Below, piece by piece: positions 19,717 through 29,564 of a stretch of DNA of 64,000 nt. The notes under the pieces are model-generated. The model was not told the origin of the DNA. It saw only the letters and a list, made by a program, of their open reading frames with translations, and made no database searches. Each line of letters begins with the position of its first letter. Position 1 is the stretch's first letter. Origin of the DNA: JBECKS01 sp964557005 (GTDB lineage: Bacteria > Pseudomonadota > Gammaproteobacteria > Pseudomonadales > JBECKS01); the NCBI GenBank assembly GCA_964557005.1, contig CAZKYI010000003.1, forward strand, positions 62,001 through 126,000. The letters run 5' to 3'. The position numbers were made by a program, and so were the translations under genes.

Positions 19717-20568
19717 ATGGAGCCAATGAATAGCGCAAAAGTGGTTCATGTTATCCCCGCGCGCGCCACTTCCGATGGCGCGGGTGTGCGAATCCTGCGC
19801 AGCCTTGGCCAACATCAAAACGCAAGGCTTGATCCTTTTTTAATGCTTGATCAGTTTGCTTCTGAAAATCCTGATGACTACATCGCAGGTTTTCCTTCTC
19901 ACCCGCATCGCGGTTTTCAAACCCTCACCTACATGCTTGAAGGCCACATGCTCCATGAAGATCACATGGGCAATAAAGGCCATTTGAAATCCGGTGATGT
20001 GCAATGGATGAAAGCGGGTAGAGGTATTATTCATTCCGAAATGCCCCAGCAACAGGCGGGTGCGATGCGTGGTTTTCAGTTATGGATCAATCTGCCTGCG
20101 GCAGAAAAAATGCAGCCTGCCGATTACAGGGATATTCCCTCAAGCAGCATGCCGTGGCACACGGTGAACGAACATTGCGCGATAAAAGTGATTGCAGGTG
20201 AACTGAATATCAATCACAAGCACTACGCAGGTGCTCTGCCAAAACTGAGCATGGAACCTTGCATTGTTGATATAAAACTGGAGCAGGGCAGCATCACTTT
20301 TCCCCTGAATCCACAACACAATACCATGCTTTACTTGTACGAAGGTGAAATCAGCGTTGCCAGTCAGATATTACCCGTCAACTGTGCTGCTGTGTTAGGT
20401 GAAGGCAGCGAAGTGACCATAGCAGCAACAGCGTCCAGCCGTTTATTGTTGTTAAGCGGTTTGCCGATTGAGGAACCCATTACACAATATGGCCCTTTTG
20501 TGATGAACACCGTGGAAGAAGTAGAGCAGGCTTTACAGGATTACAGGAACGGCAAACTCACCGCCTGA
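19717..20568 (+). CDS. Pirin family protein
   Basis: 283 residues from the ATG at 19717, which follows the previous stop codon by one base and has AAGGCGG upstream. An in-frame extension to 19657 lies inside the preceding gene and is unlikely. The N-terminal cupin holds the metal-binding residues of pirins: HPHRGFQTLTY (two histidines), a later histidine and a glutamate in GRGIIHSEMP. Pirins are Fe(II) cupins, some with quercetinase activity, others regulatory. It is the last gene of the epimerase/di-iron/pirin unit. Confidence 0.9.
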   Translation: MEPMNSAKVVHVIPARATSDGAGVRILRSLGQHQNARLDPFLMLDQFASENPDDYIAGFPSHPHRGFQTLTYMLEGHMLHEDHMGNKGHLKSGDVQWMKAGRGIIHSEMPQQQAGAMRGFQLWINLPAAEKMQPADYRDIPSSSMPWHTVNEHCAIKVIAGELNINHKHYAGALPKLSMEPCIVDIKLEQGSITFPLNPQHNTMLYLYEGEISVASQILPVNCAAVLGEGSEVTIAATASSRLLLLSGLPIEEPITQYGPFVMNTVEEVEQALQDYRNGKLTA

Positions 20569-20585
20569 TTCAGCGCACACAACGA

Positions 20586-21632
20586 TTACTGCTGCACGAA
20601 ATGCTTATAGTAGTATTTCAAGGCGAGCGAGCGACCACGGCCATAACTTTCCACACCATCCTTGTGGCCTGAAGCTTTCAGATAAAAATCATTTGCGCGC
20701 GTGAACAGAAAATCAAATTCAAAGCGTTCAACCTTGTCCCAATCTTCCTGCCAACACTGCAAATCTCTGGCAACCTGTTCATTGATGCCTTCCGGTGCAT
20801 TACTGCGCCACAAATCCAGACGCGCCAGATACTGCAAACGTGCATCCGTGGAATGCAATAAAGTCTGATAAGCGAGCAAATTTGCACCGACTTCGCTGGC
20901 AAAACCATTCAGATGTCCACGCTCATGCGCCATCACAAATGGTTTCGAGTACACGGGAATTTCTCTGGCAATGTTCGGCTGACCTGCCAAAGGTTGATAC
21001 TGCCCCGACACGCTCATACCTGCCCAAATCCAGCTAAACAAAAAATATCGCGTCTTTGCGCCTTGAACAGCAGGCAAATCCTGAGTGCGCAAAAATGCAC
21101 TTTGTTGCTGTTCTATCAAAACATCGAAGGCATTTAATTCAAACCCGATGTCAGTACATTCCCTGTCATTCTGATGAAACTGTTTACTCAGCACGTTGGC
21201 TTCGATAACACTTTGCTCCACCAGACGCTGATATTCCTGCTTGCCAAATTCAAATTCCAGTTCGAATAATTTTTCTTCCGTGAATCGATGGTGGTTATAC
21301 AAAAAACTGGCGCAAGTCAGAAAAAGTAAAATGCTGCCAAAGGCAATCAAATCGGCCGCCGAATAAAACAGTTTTCCCTGCCATGTTTTTTCGCGAAACC
21401 AGGGCGCAACTGCCCAATAAACCAGACCAAAGGCTGCACCTGCAAAAATCAAATCGGTCACAGCAAAAGGAAGCAACGCACCTGCAAATGCAAGCACAGT
21501 CGCAATGGCAGGATAAATTTCACGCGCGTAAATACTTTCAGCAACATTGGGTGAACTGGCCAACATCACCCAGAAGCCAAATGACAACAAACCGAGCAAT
21601 ACACCCACGAAATGAAATTTACTTAACTTCAT
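20586..21632 (-). CDS. DUF3810-like membrane protein with HExxH motif
   Basis: 348 residues with three N-terminal hydrophobic segments (about 8-30, 40-65, 90-112), then a soluble region carrying HERGH followed by GFASEVGANLLAYQ. The His-Glu-x2-His plus downstream glutamate resembles the proposed metallopeptidase site of DUF3810 proteins. Catalysis is not proven for this family. The start is supported by GGAGAAGT. It converges with pirin (17 bp gap) and follows an NTF2-like gene on the same strand. Confidence 0.7.
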   Translation of the reverse strand: MKLSKFHFVGVLLGLLSFGFWVMLASSPNVAESIYAREIYPAIATVLAFAGALLPFAVTDLIFAGAAFGLVYWAVAPWFREKTWQGKLFYSAADLIAFGSILLFLTCASFLYNHHRFTEEKLFELEFEFGKQEYQRLVEQSVIEANVLSKQFHQNDRECTDIGFELNAFDVLIEQQQSAFLRTQDLPAVQGAKTRYFLFSWIWAGMSVSGQYQPLAGQPNIAREIPVYSKPFVMAHERGHLNGFASEVGANLLAYQTLLHSTDARLQYLARLDLWRSNAPEGINEQVARDLQCWQEDWDKVERFEFDFLFTRANDFYLKASGHKDGVESYGRGRSLALKYYYKHFVQQ

Positions 21633-21667
21633 ACTTCTCCAGCCACCACAAACCCAATCACAACAAA

Positions 21668-22492
21668 CTAGTCACAATACAGGCGTATTGTTTTTGCCTG
21701 TCTGGATTTTTTATCAAACTCAATCAACATCACACCTGAACGCTGTTGTGATTGATAGGTGCAAGAAAAACTTGCACTCACATAATAACCGGCAACCAGA
21801 CGTTTTTGCCCAGGCACAATCTGCAAATCACTTTTCAATACATCTTCAAGTGCAAGTTTGTCTCCGGCAATTTCAACACAGGCGACCTGTTTCAGAAAAT
21901 CCTGCAAACGGTGCTCGTGCTTTGCATTGATAAAATCACAAAAATTTTCCAACTGCTGTTTACCATACGCACCCACCGTAAACGCCGCCTTGCAAAAACC
22001 CAATGCACCCGACACCCCCTGATTGCGCAGCATTCTGAAACTTAACTTGCCCAACACGGGCAAACAGGCAAGGCCACCGGAAAATACCTGCTTCATCATC
22101 GGCATGAGTTCCCAATGCGCAGCCAGACGCTTGATGCGCCAGATACCGTCCTGCTCTTCCAGCTCATATAACAAGTGCATTGGCACCACCAGTTTGAGAC
22201 TGGGCGACATGGTGGTATGCACATTTAAATCACGCACCACATGCGTACCATTCACCGTGTCCTTGAATACTTCAAATACGATGTCATTGGGTGCAATAAA
22301 AGTGTCATAAAACTGCTCAAGTGCTTTATTCCCTTGTTCGGCATTGCCAACATGTGCAGGCGAACCTACAGGGTCTTCCACCTGATGTTGCACTGCAAAA
22401 ATGGCCAGCCACGCAGCTTTATTATGTACAGCGACCGCTTGCGGTGATTGATTTACAACACGAATGGCATTTTCTTTAGTCAGATTTTTCAT
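21668..22492 (-). CDS. Unknown protein with NTF2/SnoaL-like N-terminal region
   Basis: 274 residues from ATG 22492 (AAGAGA upstream); an in-frame ATG five codons earlier (22507) is also possible. The first about 140 residues (AWLAIFAVQHQVEDPVGS and later WRIKRLAAHWELMPM) have the look of a cone-shaped NTF2-like fold, related to ketosteroid isomerases and SnoaL. A glycine-rich helical linker follows, then a second region ending in SGVMLIEFDKKSRQAKTIRLY that resembles another NTF2 unit. This is inference from pattern only; there is no signal peptide. Confidence 0.55.
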   Translation of the reverse strand: MKNLTKENAIRVVNQSPQAVAVHNKAAWLAIFAVQHQVEDPVGSPAHVGNAEQGNKALEQFYDTFIAPNDIVFEVFKDTVNGTHVVRDLNVHTTMSPSLKLVVPMHLLYELEEQDGIWRIKRLAAHWELMPMMKQVFSGGLACLPVLGKLSFRMLRNQGVSGALGFCKAAFTVGAYGKQQLENFCDFINAKHEHRLQDFLKQVACVEIAGDKLALEDVLKSDLQIVPGQKRLVAGYYVSASFSCTYQSQQRSGVMLIEFDKKSRQAKTIRLYCD

Positions 22493-22597
22493 CGGCAATC
22501 TCTTCATTGGAAATCAATTCAGGAAATCCTGCTTAACCTTGATTCGGGAGTGGTGCATAATCAGGCTTCTCCTGAATAACAAAATAACAACACCATC

Positions 22598-23425
22598 ATG
22601 GAAACCCCGCTCATTAAAGAATTCGATCAACTGCAATCCATCACTCAACTGGCGATTGAGTTTCTGGTGAATTATAGCTTTCAGGTGCTTGGAGCGCTAA
22701 TTATCCTGACGCTGGGATTCATTCTTTCGCGCAAACTCTCGAATATTCTGGTTTCCCAGCTTGAAAAGCGTAATGTCGATATTACCCTGAGAACTTACTC
22801 AGGCTATGTGGTGTATTTGCTGGTTTTATTTTGTTTTATTGTGATTGCGCTGGGGAAATTCGGCATCACCATCGCGCCTTTTGTTGCTGCCCTCGGTGCA
22901 CTCACGGTGGTTGCAGGCTTGGCCTTGCAAGGTCTGGTTTCAAACTACGCAGCAGGCATAGCCATCATTGCAACTCGCCCTTTCAAAGTCGGTGACACCA
23001 TCACCGTGATTGGTGTTTCAGGCGTGGTCAAGGAAATTCGTCTCACCCTCACGCTGATTGATACTGAAGACGATGAGCAAATCATGATTCCCAACAAGCA
23101 CATCGTAGGTGAGGTATTGTTAAATACTTTCAACCATCGTCTGGTAGAAAGTTCGATTCGCATTGCCTATAACAATGACCCTCACCTTGCCATTAGCAGT
23201 ATTCAGGCCGCGCTGGCAAAACTGGATTATGTAACACAGAAGCCCTGCCCGCAGGTGGGTATTGGCAAGTTTTCAGATTCAGCCATGGAAATCGTCGTTC
23301 GCGCCTGGGTACCCACCAAAAGTTATATGGAAAACCGCTTCAAATTAAATGCTGAAATTTTTCGGGCAATTAAAAGTGCGGGACTGACCATTCCGTATCC
23401 GCAAGTGGACATTCATCAGAAATAG
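22598..23425 (+). CDS. mscS: Small-conductance mechanosensitive channel, MscS family
   Basis: 275 residues, close to the size of E. coli MscS. Three membrane helices lie in the first about 125 residues. The third is the glycine/alanine-rich pore helix ALGALTVVAGLALQGLVSNYAAG, and RPFKVGDTITV of the beta domain follows. The C-terminal alpha/beta region is complete. It opens on hypo-osmotic shock. The gene is monocistronic, divergent from the NTF2-like gene and convergent with the PQQ-type dehydrogenase gene. Confidence 0.92.
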   Translation: METPLIKEFDQLQSITQLAIEFLVNYSFQVLGALIILTLGFILSRKLSNILVSQLEKRNVDITLRTYSGYVVYLLVLFCFIVIALGKFGITIAPFVAALGALTVVAGLALQGLVSNYAAGIAIIATRPFKVGDTITVIGVSGVVKEIRLTLTLIDTEDDEQIMIPNKHIVGEVLLNTFNHRLVESSIRIAYNNDPHLAISSIQAALAKLDYVTQKPCPQVGIGKFSDSAMEIVVRAWVPTKSYMENRFKLNAEIFRAIKSAGLTIPYPQVDIHQK

Positions 23426-23452
23426 ACACCGGAAATAATTCGTCGCGAAAAA

Positions 23453-24685
23453 CTATTCAGTAAGCTCCACCAGCTTGAAAATATTTCCGCTACCACTGGC
23501 AAAATACAGCTCACCTTCTTCATCTTCGGCAAAAGTATAAATCCCCTGCTCCGTCTCCAGTATCTGGATCGGAGAATCCTGAGGGTTTTCAGCATACACA
23601 TCACTCGCCCAGATTGAACGGTAAATACAATCACCACTCAGGTATTTACCTTGTAACGATGTCATCAGGTTCCCGCGATACACATAACCACCAATGATGC
23701 AGCGGGTATCTTTTCGCGCAAACGCCACCAAAGGATTACTGAAATCATGTTCGGCGCAGTAAACATCATCATAACAATGGTTACCCTCCATAGCTGGCCA
23801 GCCATAATTATGCCCTGCGATTATTTTGTTAATTTCTTCTGCACCAATACGCCCGACATCAGCCAGGAAAATATGTTGTGTTTGTCTGTCGAAAGAAAAC
23901 TTCCACGGATTTCGCAAACCCGCAGCAAACACTTCCGGTGCACCTGAAACACCATCCGCAAAGGGATTTGAAGGAGGAATGCTGTAAGCACTACCGCCTG
24001 CAATATCCAGTCGCAACAGTTTTCCTTTGAGCGAAAATAAATCCTGAGCAGGATTATCAACATTCCAGTTGCTGTTTTCGGTGTCATCGCCAGTGCCGAT
24101 ATAAAGATAGCCATCTTCGCCAATCTCAAGCGTCCCTCCATGATGATAGGCTGCGTTTTTATCGTAGCTCAAAATAATTTGTTCACTGTCCGGATCAAGC
24201 ACATCATCCATCTGTGTGAATCTCGATAAACGCACCTCAGCCCCTGACAGTGCTGTTTCACTTTCTGCGGTGTAATAAACAAAGACTTGGGGGAATTGCG
24301 CAAAATCCGGATGAAATGCAAAACCGGCAAGCCCCTGCTCACTACCCGCAGTGACTACCCGATCCTGAATGTCCAGATAAATGCTGACATTCGCCTCAAG
24401 CTGCAAGGCATCTACTTTTACAATCAAACCCTGTTGCTTGAGTAAATACCAGGAAATATCCTGCTGCACATTCTGCTTCATGGCAGTCACCGCACCGGCA
24501 GGAACAGTATCGGGCAACTCAATATGCACAGCCGAAATGGTTGGAGTTGGAGAATCGGTTTTCGGCTTGCAGGTATTTGCATCAATCCGCTCGGATAAAA
24601 TAATATCGCACCTTGCTGATGACGAAGATTCGCAAGAGAAACAAGAAAAAATAACAATCGACAGTATTATCCATTTAATTTTCAT
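23453..24685 (-). CDS. PQQ-dependent sugar dehydrogenase-like lipoprotein
   Basis: 410 residues from ATG 24685 with GGAG 8 bp upstream. The N-terminus is a lipoprotein signal (FSCFSC), so it is exported and lipid-anchored. The beta-propeller carries the signatures of the soluble aldose-sugar/sorbosone dehydrogenase family: GLAGFAFHPDF, HHGGTLEIGEDGYLYIGTGD, GLRNPWKFSFD and NYGWPAMEG. These enzymes oxidise sugars or alditols with PQQ. Cysteine pairs (CYDDVYC) may form disulfides. No PQQ synthesis genes are in the window. Confidence 0.85.
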   Translation of the reverse strand: MKIKWIILSIVIFSCFSCESSSSARCDIILSERIDANTCKPKTDSPTPTISAVHIELPDTVPAGAVTAMKQNVQQDISWYLLKQQGLIVKVDALQLEANVSIYLDIQDRVVTAGSEQGLAGFAFHPDFAQFPQVFVYYTAESETALSGAEVRLSRFTQMDDVLDPDSEQIILSYDKNAAYHHGGTLEIGEDGYLYIGTGDDTENSNWNVDNPAQDLFSLKGKLLRLDIAGGSAYSIPPSNPFADGVSGAPEVFAAGLRNPWKFSFDRQTQHIFLADVGRIGAEEINKIIAGHNYGWPAMEGNHCYDDVYCAEHDFSNPLVAFARKDTRCIIGGYVYRGNLMTSLQGKYLSGDCIYRSIWASDVYAENPQDSPIQILETEQGIYTFAEDEEGELYFASGSGNIFKLVELTE

Positions 24686-24816
24686 CACCAGAACTCCACA
24701 CCCACAAACAAGGCAATGATAGTATCATCAATATCCCATATTCAGACGATATATCCCCTGTCATGGGCGAGTATGATTTCCCGCCTTATTAAAAAAATTA
24801 AACCAGCGAGCGTATT

Positions 24817-25935
24817 ATGAATGAAATAACCCGACATGAAACAACCTTCACCAAACCAGCACCTGCTCGCCGTAAAACCGACAAGAAAATAGAGCCGCTG
24901 GAGCGCTGCCTTGTTACGGGTGGTGCAGGCTTTCTGGGCAGAAATCTGGTGCATGCCTTGTTAAACAAGGGGGTGGAAGTGGTGGTTCTGGACAGAGCGG
25001 AATGCCCCATCCAGCATAAAAAACTCATTCATGTTGTCGCTGATCTGGCCAACCAGGAAGCCTTGATCGAAGCCTGCGAAGGCGTTGACTGTGTATTTCA
25101 TACCGCTTCCATCATTGAACTGGCAGGCGGCTTTGGCGTAACAAAAACTTACAAGGAACTGTCTTACAAGGTCAATGTGGAAGGCACCCGTTCCCTGCTC
25201 GCCGCTGCACGCAAGGCAGGTGTGAGACGATTTGTCTATACCAGTTCGAATTCGGTGTGCTTCGACAGCAAGCCCATTACCATGATGAATTCGGATACGC
25301 CTTACGCCAAAGATTTAATCGATATGTATACCGAGACCAAAATTGAAGCAGAAAAACTGGTGCTCGCACAAAATGGCAAGGACGGCATGCAAACCGGTGC
25401 GATTCGCCCCTGCGGTATCTACGGTGCCAGCAGTAACATCATGCTCGACAGCTTTGTAGAACAACTTGCTGCGGGAAAACTGGTTGCCACACTCGGCAAT
25501 CTCAATTCCACGCATGAAAATACCTTTGTTGACAATCTGGTTCACGGGCACATTCTTTGCGCCGAGCGTCTGGTCGAAGGCAATCGCTGTTGTGGACGTG
25601 GTTATTTTATCAGCGATCACGAACCACAAAATTATTTTGAATTTTTCCGTCCTTTAATCGAAGGTCTGGGGTATCAGTTCCCTAAAATTTCCCTGCCTGT
25701 TGGCCTGTTGATTAAACTGTTAGCGATATGGCAGTTCATGCACTTTCGTCTGGGTTTGCCCAAACCCACACTGCTGCCCATGCAGGTCATCAAAATTACC
25801 GTGACGCACCTGAGTGATATTCGCGAGCCTTACGAAGATCTGGATTACAAACCGCTTTACACCGTAAAAGAAGCGATGGAAATCTGTTTGCCTTATTGCA
25901 AGGAATTACACGATAAATTCAAGGCTGCGAAATAA
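24817..25935 (+). CDS. NAD-dependent epimerase, 3-beta-hydroxysteroid dehydrogenase-like
   Basis: 372 residues. After a charged N-terminus of about 27 residues comes the nucleotide-binding loop VTGGAGFLG. The catalytic set is a serine in VYTSSNSVCF and Tyr-x3-Lys in YTETK. The layout and the long C-terminal domain match the 3-beta-HSD/sterol C4-decarboxylase branch of extended SDRs. With the steroid-type cluster starting 5 kb away, a sterol 3-hydroxyl substrate is plausible but is inference. Its 3' end overlaps the convergent bolA gene by 17 bp. Confidence 0.8.
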   Translation: MNEITRHETTFTKPAPARRKTDKKIEPLERCLVTGGAGFLGRNLVHALLNKGVEVVVLDRAECPIQHKKLIHVVADLANQEALIEACEGVDCVFHTASIIELAGGFGVTKTYKELSYKVNVEGTRSLLAAARKAGVRRFVYTSSNSVCFDSKPITMMNSDTPYAKDLIDMYTETKIEAEKLVLAQNGKDGMQTGAIRPCGIYGASSNIMLDSFVEQLAAGKLVATLGNLNSTHENTFVDNLVHGHILCAERLVEGNRCCGRGYFISDHEPQNYFEFFRPLIEGLGYQFPKISLPVGLLIKLLAIWQFMHFRLGLPKPTLLPMQVIKITVTHLSDIREPYEDLDYKPLYTVKEAMEICLPYCKELHDKFKAAK

Positions 25936-26245
25936 CTTTTCGCTGTTCTCCACCGTGACATTGAGGTGAGGCAGCAGCCTCGCCTTTCTCCTGCCATTCG
26001 GCCTGTGTAAATGTGTGCAGCGCCAATGCGTGAATATCTTTCATTGTCGCACCCATCGCCTGATACACCAGTTGATGCCTTTGCACCATACGTAAGGCTG
26101 CAAACGCATCACTCACAATCACCGCCTTGAAATGTGATTCAGAACCTTTCGGCACATTGTGCATAAAACTTTCATTGAGCAATTCAAAATGGCTGGGTGA
26201 AAATGCCTGTATCAGTTTATCGGAAATGATTTGCTGCTTTGTCAT
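25919..26245 (-). CDS. bolA: BolA family protein
   Basis: 108 residues, the usual BolA size, with the class II KH-like core: SHFELLNESFMHNVPKGSES, then SHFKAVIVSDAF and RHQLVYQAMG. BolA proteins pair with monothiol glutaredoxins around a [2Fe-2S] cluster and affect cell shape and stress responses. The C-terminus extends past the fold with a histidine/cysteine-containing tail (SPQCHGGEQ). It is the last gene of the mpl-DUF4124-bolA unit, 3 bp after its neighbour. Confidence 0.93.
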   Translation of the reverse strand: MTKQQIISDKLIQAFSPSHFELLNESFMHNVPKGSESHFKAVIVSDAFAALRMVQRHQLVYQAMGATMKDIHALALHTFTQAEWQEKGEAAASPQCHGGEQRKVISQP

Positions 26246-26248
26246 GTG

Positions 26249-26755
26249 TTAATGCTCTATTGCCTCAGATTTCTGCTCGAAATCCTTGTCAAGCGTTTGC
26301 TGTACCGATTTTGCTTTATCAAGTTTATGCTTAATGCTGTCCACAAAACCGCCACCAGATTCGCCTGATTTTTTGTTGCTTTTATCCTGATTCATATCAC
26401 CAAAGTTGAACACATTCTGATTGTTTCTGATTTCGATTTTTTCTGCCTGTGTATTGGCTGGTTTCCTGTCACTGAAATGCCATTCGCCTTTTTCATCCTG
26501 CCAGCGATACAAGCGCGTGGTTTCCGAATCACTTTCAAAAACATCCTCTGAAAACCGGTCGCCAGTGTTTCTCACAAAAAAATTCGTGATGTGCCCGATT
26601 ACGGTTTGATAAGCATACTGAATTGAACGCATGTCGAAAGCGATGAATTGTTCTCTGGTAAGCATAGGCTGACCATCCTGTTTTTTCAAAACAAAAGGGG
26701 CTGCCAACAAAGCTATCAGACCAAGCAAAACCAACCTGACAAACAGTTTTTTCAT
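26249..26755 (-). CDS. DUF4124-domain membrane-anchored protein
   Basis: 168 residues with one N-terminal transmembrane helix (about 5-24) and a DUF4124 segment, LYRWQDEKGEWHFSDRKP, near 82-99. A charged, low-complexity C-terminal half follows. DUF4124 is a small envelope domain of unknown function common in gammaproteobacteria. The start codon overlaps the stop of mpl (ATGA), so it is translationally coupled to a cell-wall recycling enzyme, which hints at an envelope role. Confidence 0.78.
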   Translation of the reverse strand: MKKLFVRLVLLGLIALLAAPFVLKKQDGQPMLTREQFIAFDMRSIQYAYQTVIGHITNFFVRNTGDRFSEDVFESDSETTRLYRWQDEKGEWHFSDRKPANTQAEKIEIRNNQNVFNFGDMNQDKSNKKSGESGGGFVDSIKHKLDKAKSVQQTLDKDFEQKSEAIEH

Positions 26756-28146
26756 CTTTGTTTTATACCCTGTTGTATACGCTCAATAAAATTGCGTGGT
26801 GCACCTGCAAAACTGCCGTTACTCATAAACACCACGTGCACATTTTTTTTACTTTGCTGCACCTGTTTTTCCAGCCTGTTTTGCAGTTCTGCCAGATTTT
26901 GAAAACCATAACTGTTTTGTGATCTCACACTGTCTGCAAGTGCCAGATTGTCACCCACATACCACAACGCCAAGTCTGCCTGCTCGCAAGCCTTGGCCAG
27001 AGAGTTACCATGTACACCCATTTTCATGGTGTTGGAACGCGGCTCCAGCACCGCAAAAATCAAATCATTTGGAAATCTGTTTTTCAAACCGCGAATACTG
27101 GTTTCGATTGCGGTTGGGTGATGTGCGAAATCATCATATATCGTAAGTGTATTATGGTTATCGAGAACCAGTTCAATCAGTTTTTCCATTCTGCGTCTGG
27201 AATTTTTAAAACTTTCCAGCGCCTTGCAACTGATTTCCAATGGCACACCCACATGGTGCGCCGCCACGCAAGCAGACAAGGCATTGTGCAAATTATGCTC
27301 GCCCATCAGCGTCCAGTTCACCGTGGCAGAGTTACCAGTTTCACGGTGATGTATTTCAAAATGGCTGCCATCGTCACGAATTTTATGTAAGTACCACTGC
27401 ACCTGTTCATTTTTTTCCAAAGACACCGCTGCTGCACTACTCCACAAACCCTTGGCAAGCACTTGTTCTATGTAGGCATTATTGTGCGGGTAAATCACCA
27501 GACCAGAGGAAGGTACAATGCGTAACAGATGCTGAAATTGTTTTTGAATGGCACTGATGTCATCAAAAATATCGGCATGATCAAATTCCAGATTGTTAAT
27601 CACCAGAGTTTTAGGGTGGTAATGTAAAAACTTGGAGCGCTTGTCAAAAAAAGCGGTGTCGTACTCATCGGCCTCAATCACAAAATAATCCGAATTGCCC
27701 AAACGCGCAGAGCACTCAAAATTACCTGGCACGCCACCAATCAGAAAACCCGGTGCCTTACCTGCACATTCAAGAATCCAGGCAAGCATGGCGGTGGTGG
27801 TGGTTTTTCCATGCGTACCCGATACCGCCAGCACCCATTTTTTGTGGAGTAAATGCTGCGACAACCACTGCGGCCCCGAACAATAAGGCAGTTGCTCATT
27901 GAGAACATATTCAACCGCTTCATTTCCGCGCGACATGGCATTGCCAATAATCACCAAATCAGGTTTTTGGTTGAATTGTTCAACATCGTAACCCTGATGA
28001 ATGTGAATACCCTGCTGTTCCAGTTGCGTACTCATCGGTGGATAAACATTTAAATCGCAGCCACTGACTTCATAGCCCATTTCACGTGCCAGCAGCGCAA
28101 GACTCCCCATAAAGGTGCCACAAATCCCCAGAAAATGTAGGTGCAT
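26752..28146 (-). CDS. mpl: UDP-N-acetylmuramate:L-Ala-gamma-D-Glu-meso-DAP ligase
   Basis: Recycles the murein tripeptide by joining it to UDP-MurNAc with ATP. The 464-residue Mur-ligase protein has an N-terminal UDP-binding fold beginning HFLGICGTFMG, the ATP loop SGTHGKTTTT, the central NNLEFDHADIF motif and a C-terminal YDDFAHHPTAI motif that separates Mpl from MurC. It heads a minus-strand operon with DUF4124 and bolA and is divergent from the phosphofructokinase gene across 136 bp. Confidence 0.95.
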   Translation of the reverse strand: MHLHFLGICGTFMGSLALLAREMGYEVSGCDLNVYPPMSTQLEQQGIHIHQGYDVEQFNQKPDLVIIGNAMSRGNEAVEYVLNEQLPYCSGPQWLSQHLLHKKWVLAVSGTHGKTTTTAMLAWILECAGKAPGFLIGGVPGNFECSARLGNSDYFVIEADEYDTAFFDKRSKFLHYHPKTLVINNLEFDHADIFDDISAIQKQFQHLLRIVPSSGLVIYPHNNAYIEQVLAKGLWSSAAAVSLEKNEQVQWYLHKIRDDGSHFEIHHRETGNSATVNWTLMGEHNLHNALSACVAAHHVGVPLEISCKALESFKNSRRRMEKLIELVLDNHNTLTIYDDFAHHPTAIETSIRGLKNRFPNDLIFAVLEPRSNTMKMGVHGNSLAKACEQADLALWYVGDNLALADSVRSQNSYGFQNLAELQNRLEKQVQQSKKNVHVVFMSNGSFAGAPRNFIERIQQGIKQR

Positions 28147-28282
28147 AAATCTCCCGAACTACAGGTGAAACGTCTGGCTTGCATGCAAAGTTTTACCAAA
28201 CGCAGTAGAATCACCGCACTTGTCAGAGCGCCATTCTAGTCAAAGCTCACACTCAACAACAACGCCTTAAACGGGAAAATCC

Positions 28283-29554
28283 ATGTCGAATCCGAAAAAC
28301 GCCTTTTACGCTCAATCTGGCGGCGTGACTGCTGTGATCAACGCAACTGCATGCGGACTGATTGAAACCGCCCGTCAATATCCGCACAAAATCGGCAAGG
28401 TGCTGGCGGGTAAAAATGGCATCACCGGTGCTTTAAAAGAAGAGCTGATTGATACCAGCCTCGAAAGTGCTGCTGACATTGCAGCATTACGTCACACCCC
28501 CAGCGGTGCCTTTGGTTCTTGCAGACACAAATTGAAATCGCTGAATGAAGACACCCGGGAATACCAACGCATACTGGATGTTTTTCAGGCGCATGACATT
28601 GGCTATTTCTTTTACAACGGGGGTGGCGATTCACAAGACACTGCCAACAAAATTGCGCAATACAGCAAGACAATGGGCGCACCCATTCAATGTATTGGTA
28701 TTCCCAAAACCATCGACAATGATTTGCCGCTAACCGATAACTGCCCGGGATTTGGCTCAGTCGCCAAATATGTGAATGTGTCCGTGATGGAAGCAGGGCT
28801 TGATACCGCCTCCATGTGTGACTCTTCAACCAAGGTTTTTATTCTGGAAGTGATGGGTCGCCACGCAGGCTGGATTGCAGCCTCGGCAGGACTTGCATCA
28901 CAGGCCGAAGGCCAACCGCCGCATATTATTTTGTTTCCCGAAGTTGCTTTCGATGAAGTGAAATTTCTTGCCAAAGTAAAAGAGTCTGTTGTGCGTTTTG
29001 GTTATTGTGTGATTGTCGCCTCGGAAGGTACGCGTTATGCGAGCGGCCGTGACATTAATGCTTCTGCCTCCAAAGATGCCTTTGGTCATAAACAACTCGG
29101 TGGCGTTGCACCGATTCTGGCTGCACTGATTAAAAAAGAATTGGGCTACAAATATCACTGGGCATTAGCAGATTATTTGCAGCGCTCTGCACGTCATATC
29201 TCTTCAAAAACCGATGTCGAACAAGCCTATGCACTGGGCAAGGCAGCAGTGGAATTTGCACTGGCTGGCAAAACCGCTGTAATGCCCACCATTGTGCGTG
29301 AAAGTGATGAACCCTATCGCTGGTCGATTGGTGAAGGTTTGCTTTCAGAAGCGGCTAACATCGAAAAACTGATGCCTGACGATTTCATCAGTGAAGATGG
29401 TTTTGGCATTACTGAAAAAGCCAAACGCTATTTTCGCCCACTCATCGCAGGTGAAGATTATCCACCCTATGATGAAAACGGTTTACCAAAATATATTCGC
29501 CTGAAAAATAATCTGGTCGCCAAAAAAACAGGCGTGGATTATTTGTTGAAATAG
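28283..29554 (+). CDS. pfp: 6-phosphofructokinase, probably pyrophosphate-dependent
   Basis: 423 residues. The phosphate-donor loop reads GGGDSQDT (113-120) and the substrate motif PKTIDND (141-147). Lysine rather than glycine before TIDND is the mark of PPi-dependent PFKs, as opposed to PGTIDND in ATP enzymes. MGRHAGW for fructose-6-phosphate is present. A PPi enzyme works reversibly, serving glycolysis and gluconeogenesis. This fits an organism living on lipids or steroids. It is monocistronic, followed by a palindrome at 29565-29589. Confidence 0.88.
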   Translation: MSNPKNAFYAQSGGVTAVINATACGLIETARQYPHKIGKVLAGKNGITGALKEELIDTSLESAADIAALRHTPSGAFGSCRHKLKSLNEDTREYQRILDVFQAHDIGYFFYNGGGDSQDTANKIAQYSKTMGAPIQCIGIPKTIDNDLPLTDNCPGFGSVAKYVNVSVMEAGLDTASMCDSSTKVFILEVMGRHAGWIAASAGLASQAEGQPPHIILFPEVAFDEVKFLAKVKESVVRFGYCVIVASEGTRYASGRDINASASKDAFGHKQLGGVAPILAALIKKELGYKYHWALADYLQRSARHISSKTDVEQAYALGKAAVEFALAGKTAVMPTIVRESDEPYRWSIGEGLLSEAANIEKLMPDDFISEDGFGITEKAKRYFRPLIAGEDYPPYDENGLPKYIRLKNNLVAKKTGVDYLLK

Positions 29555-29564
29555 ATAGAAATAC

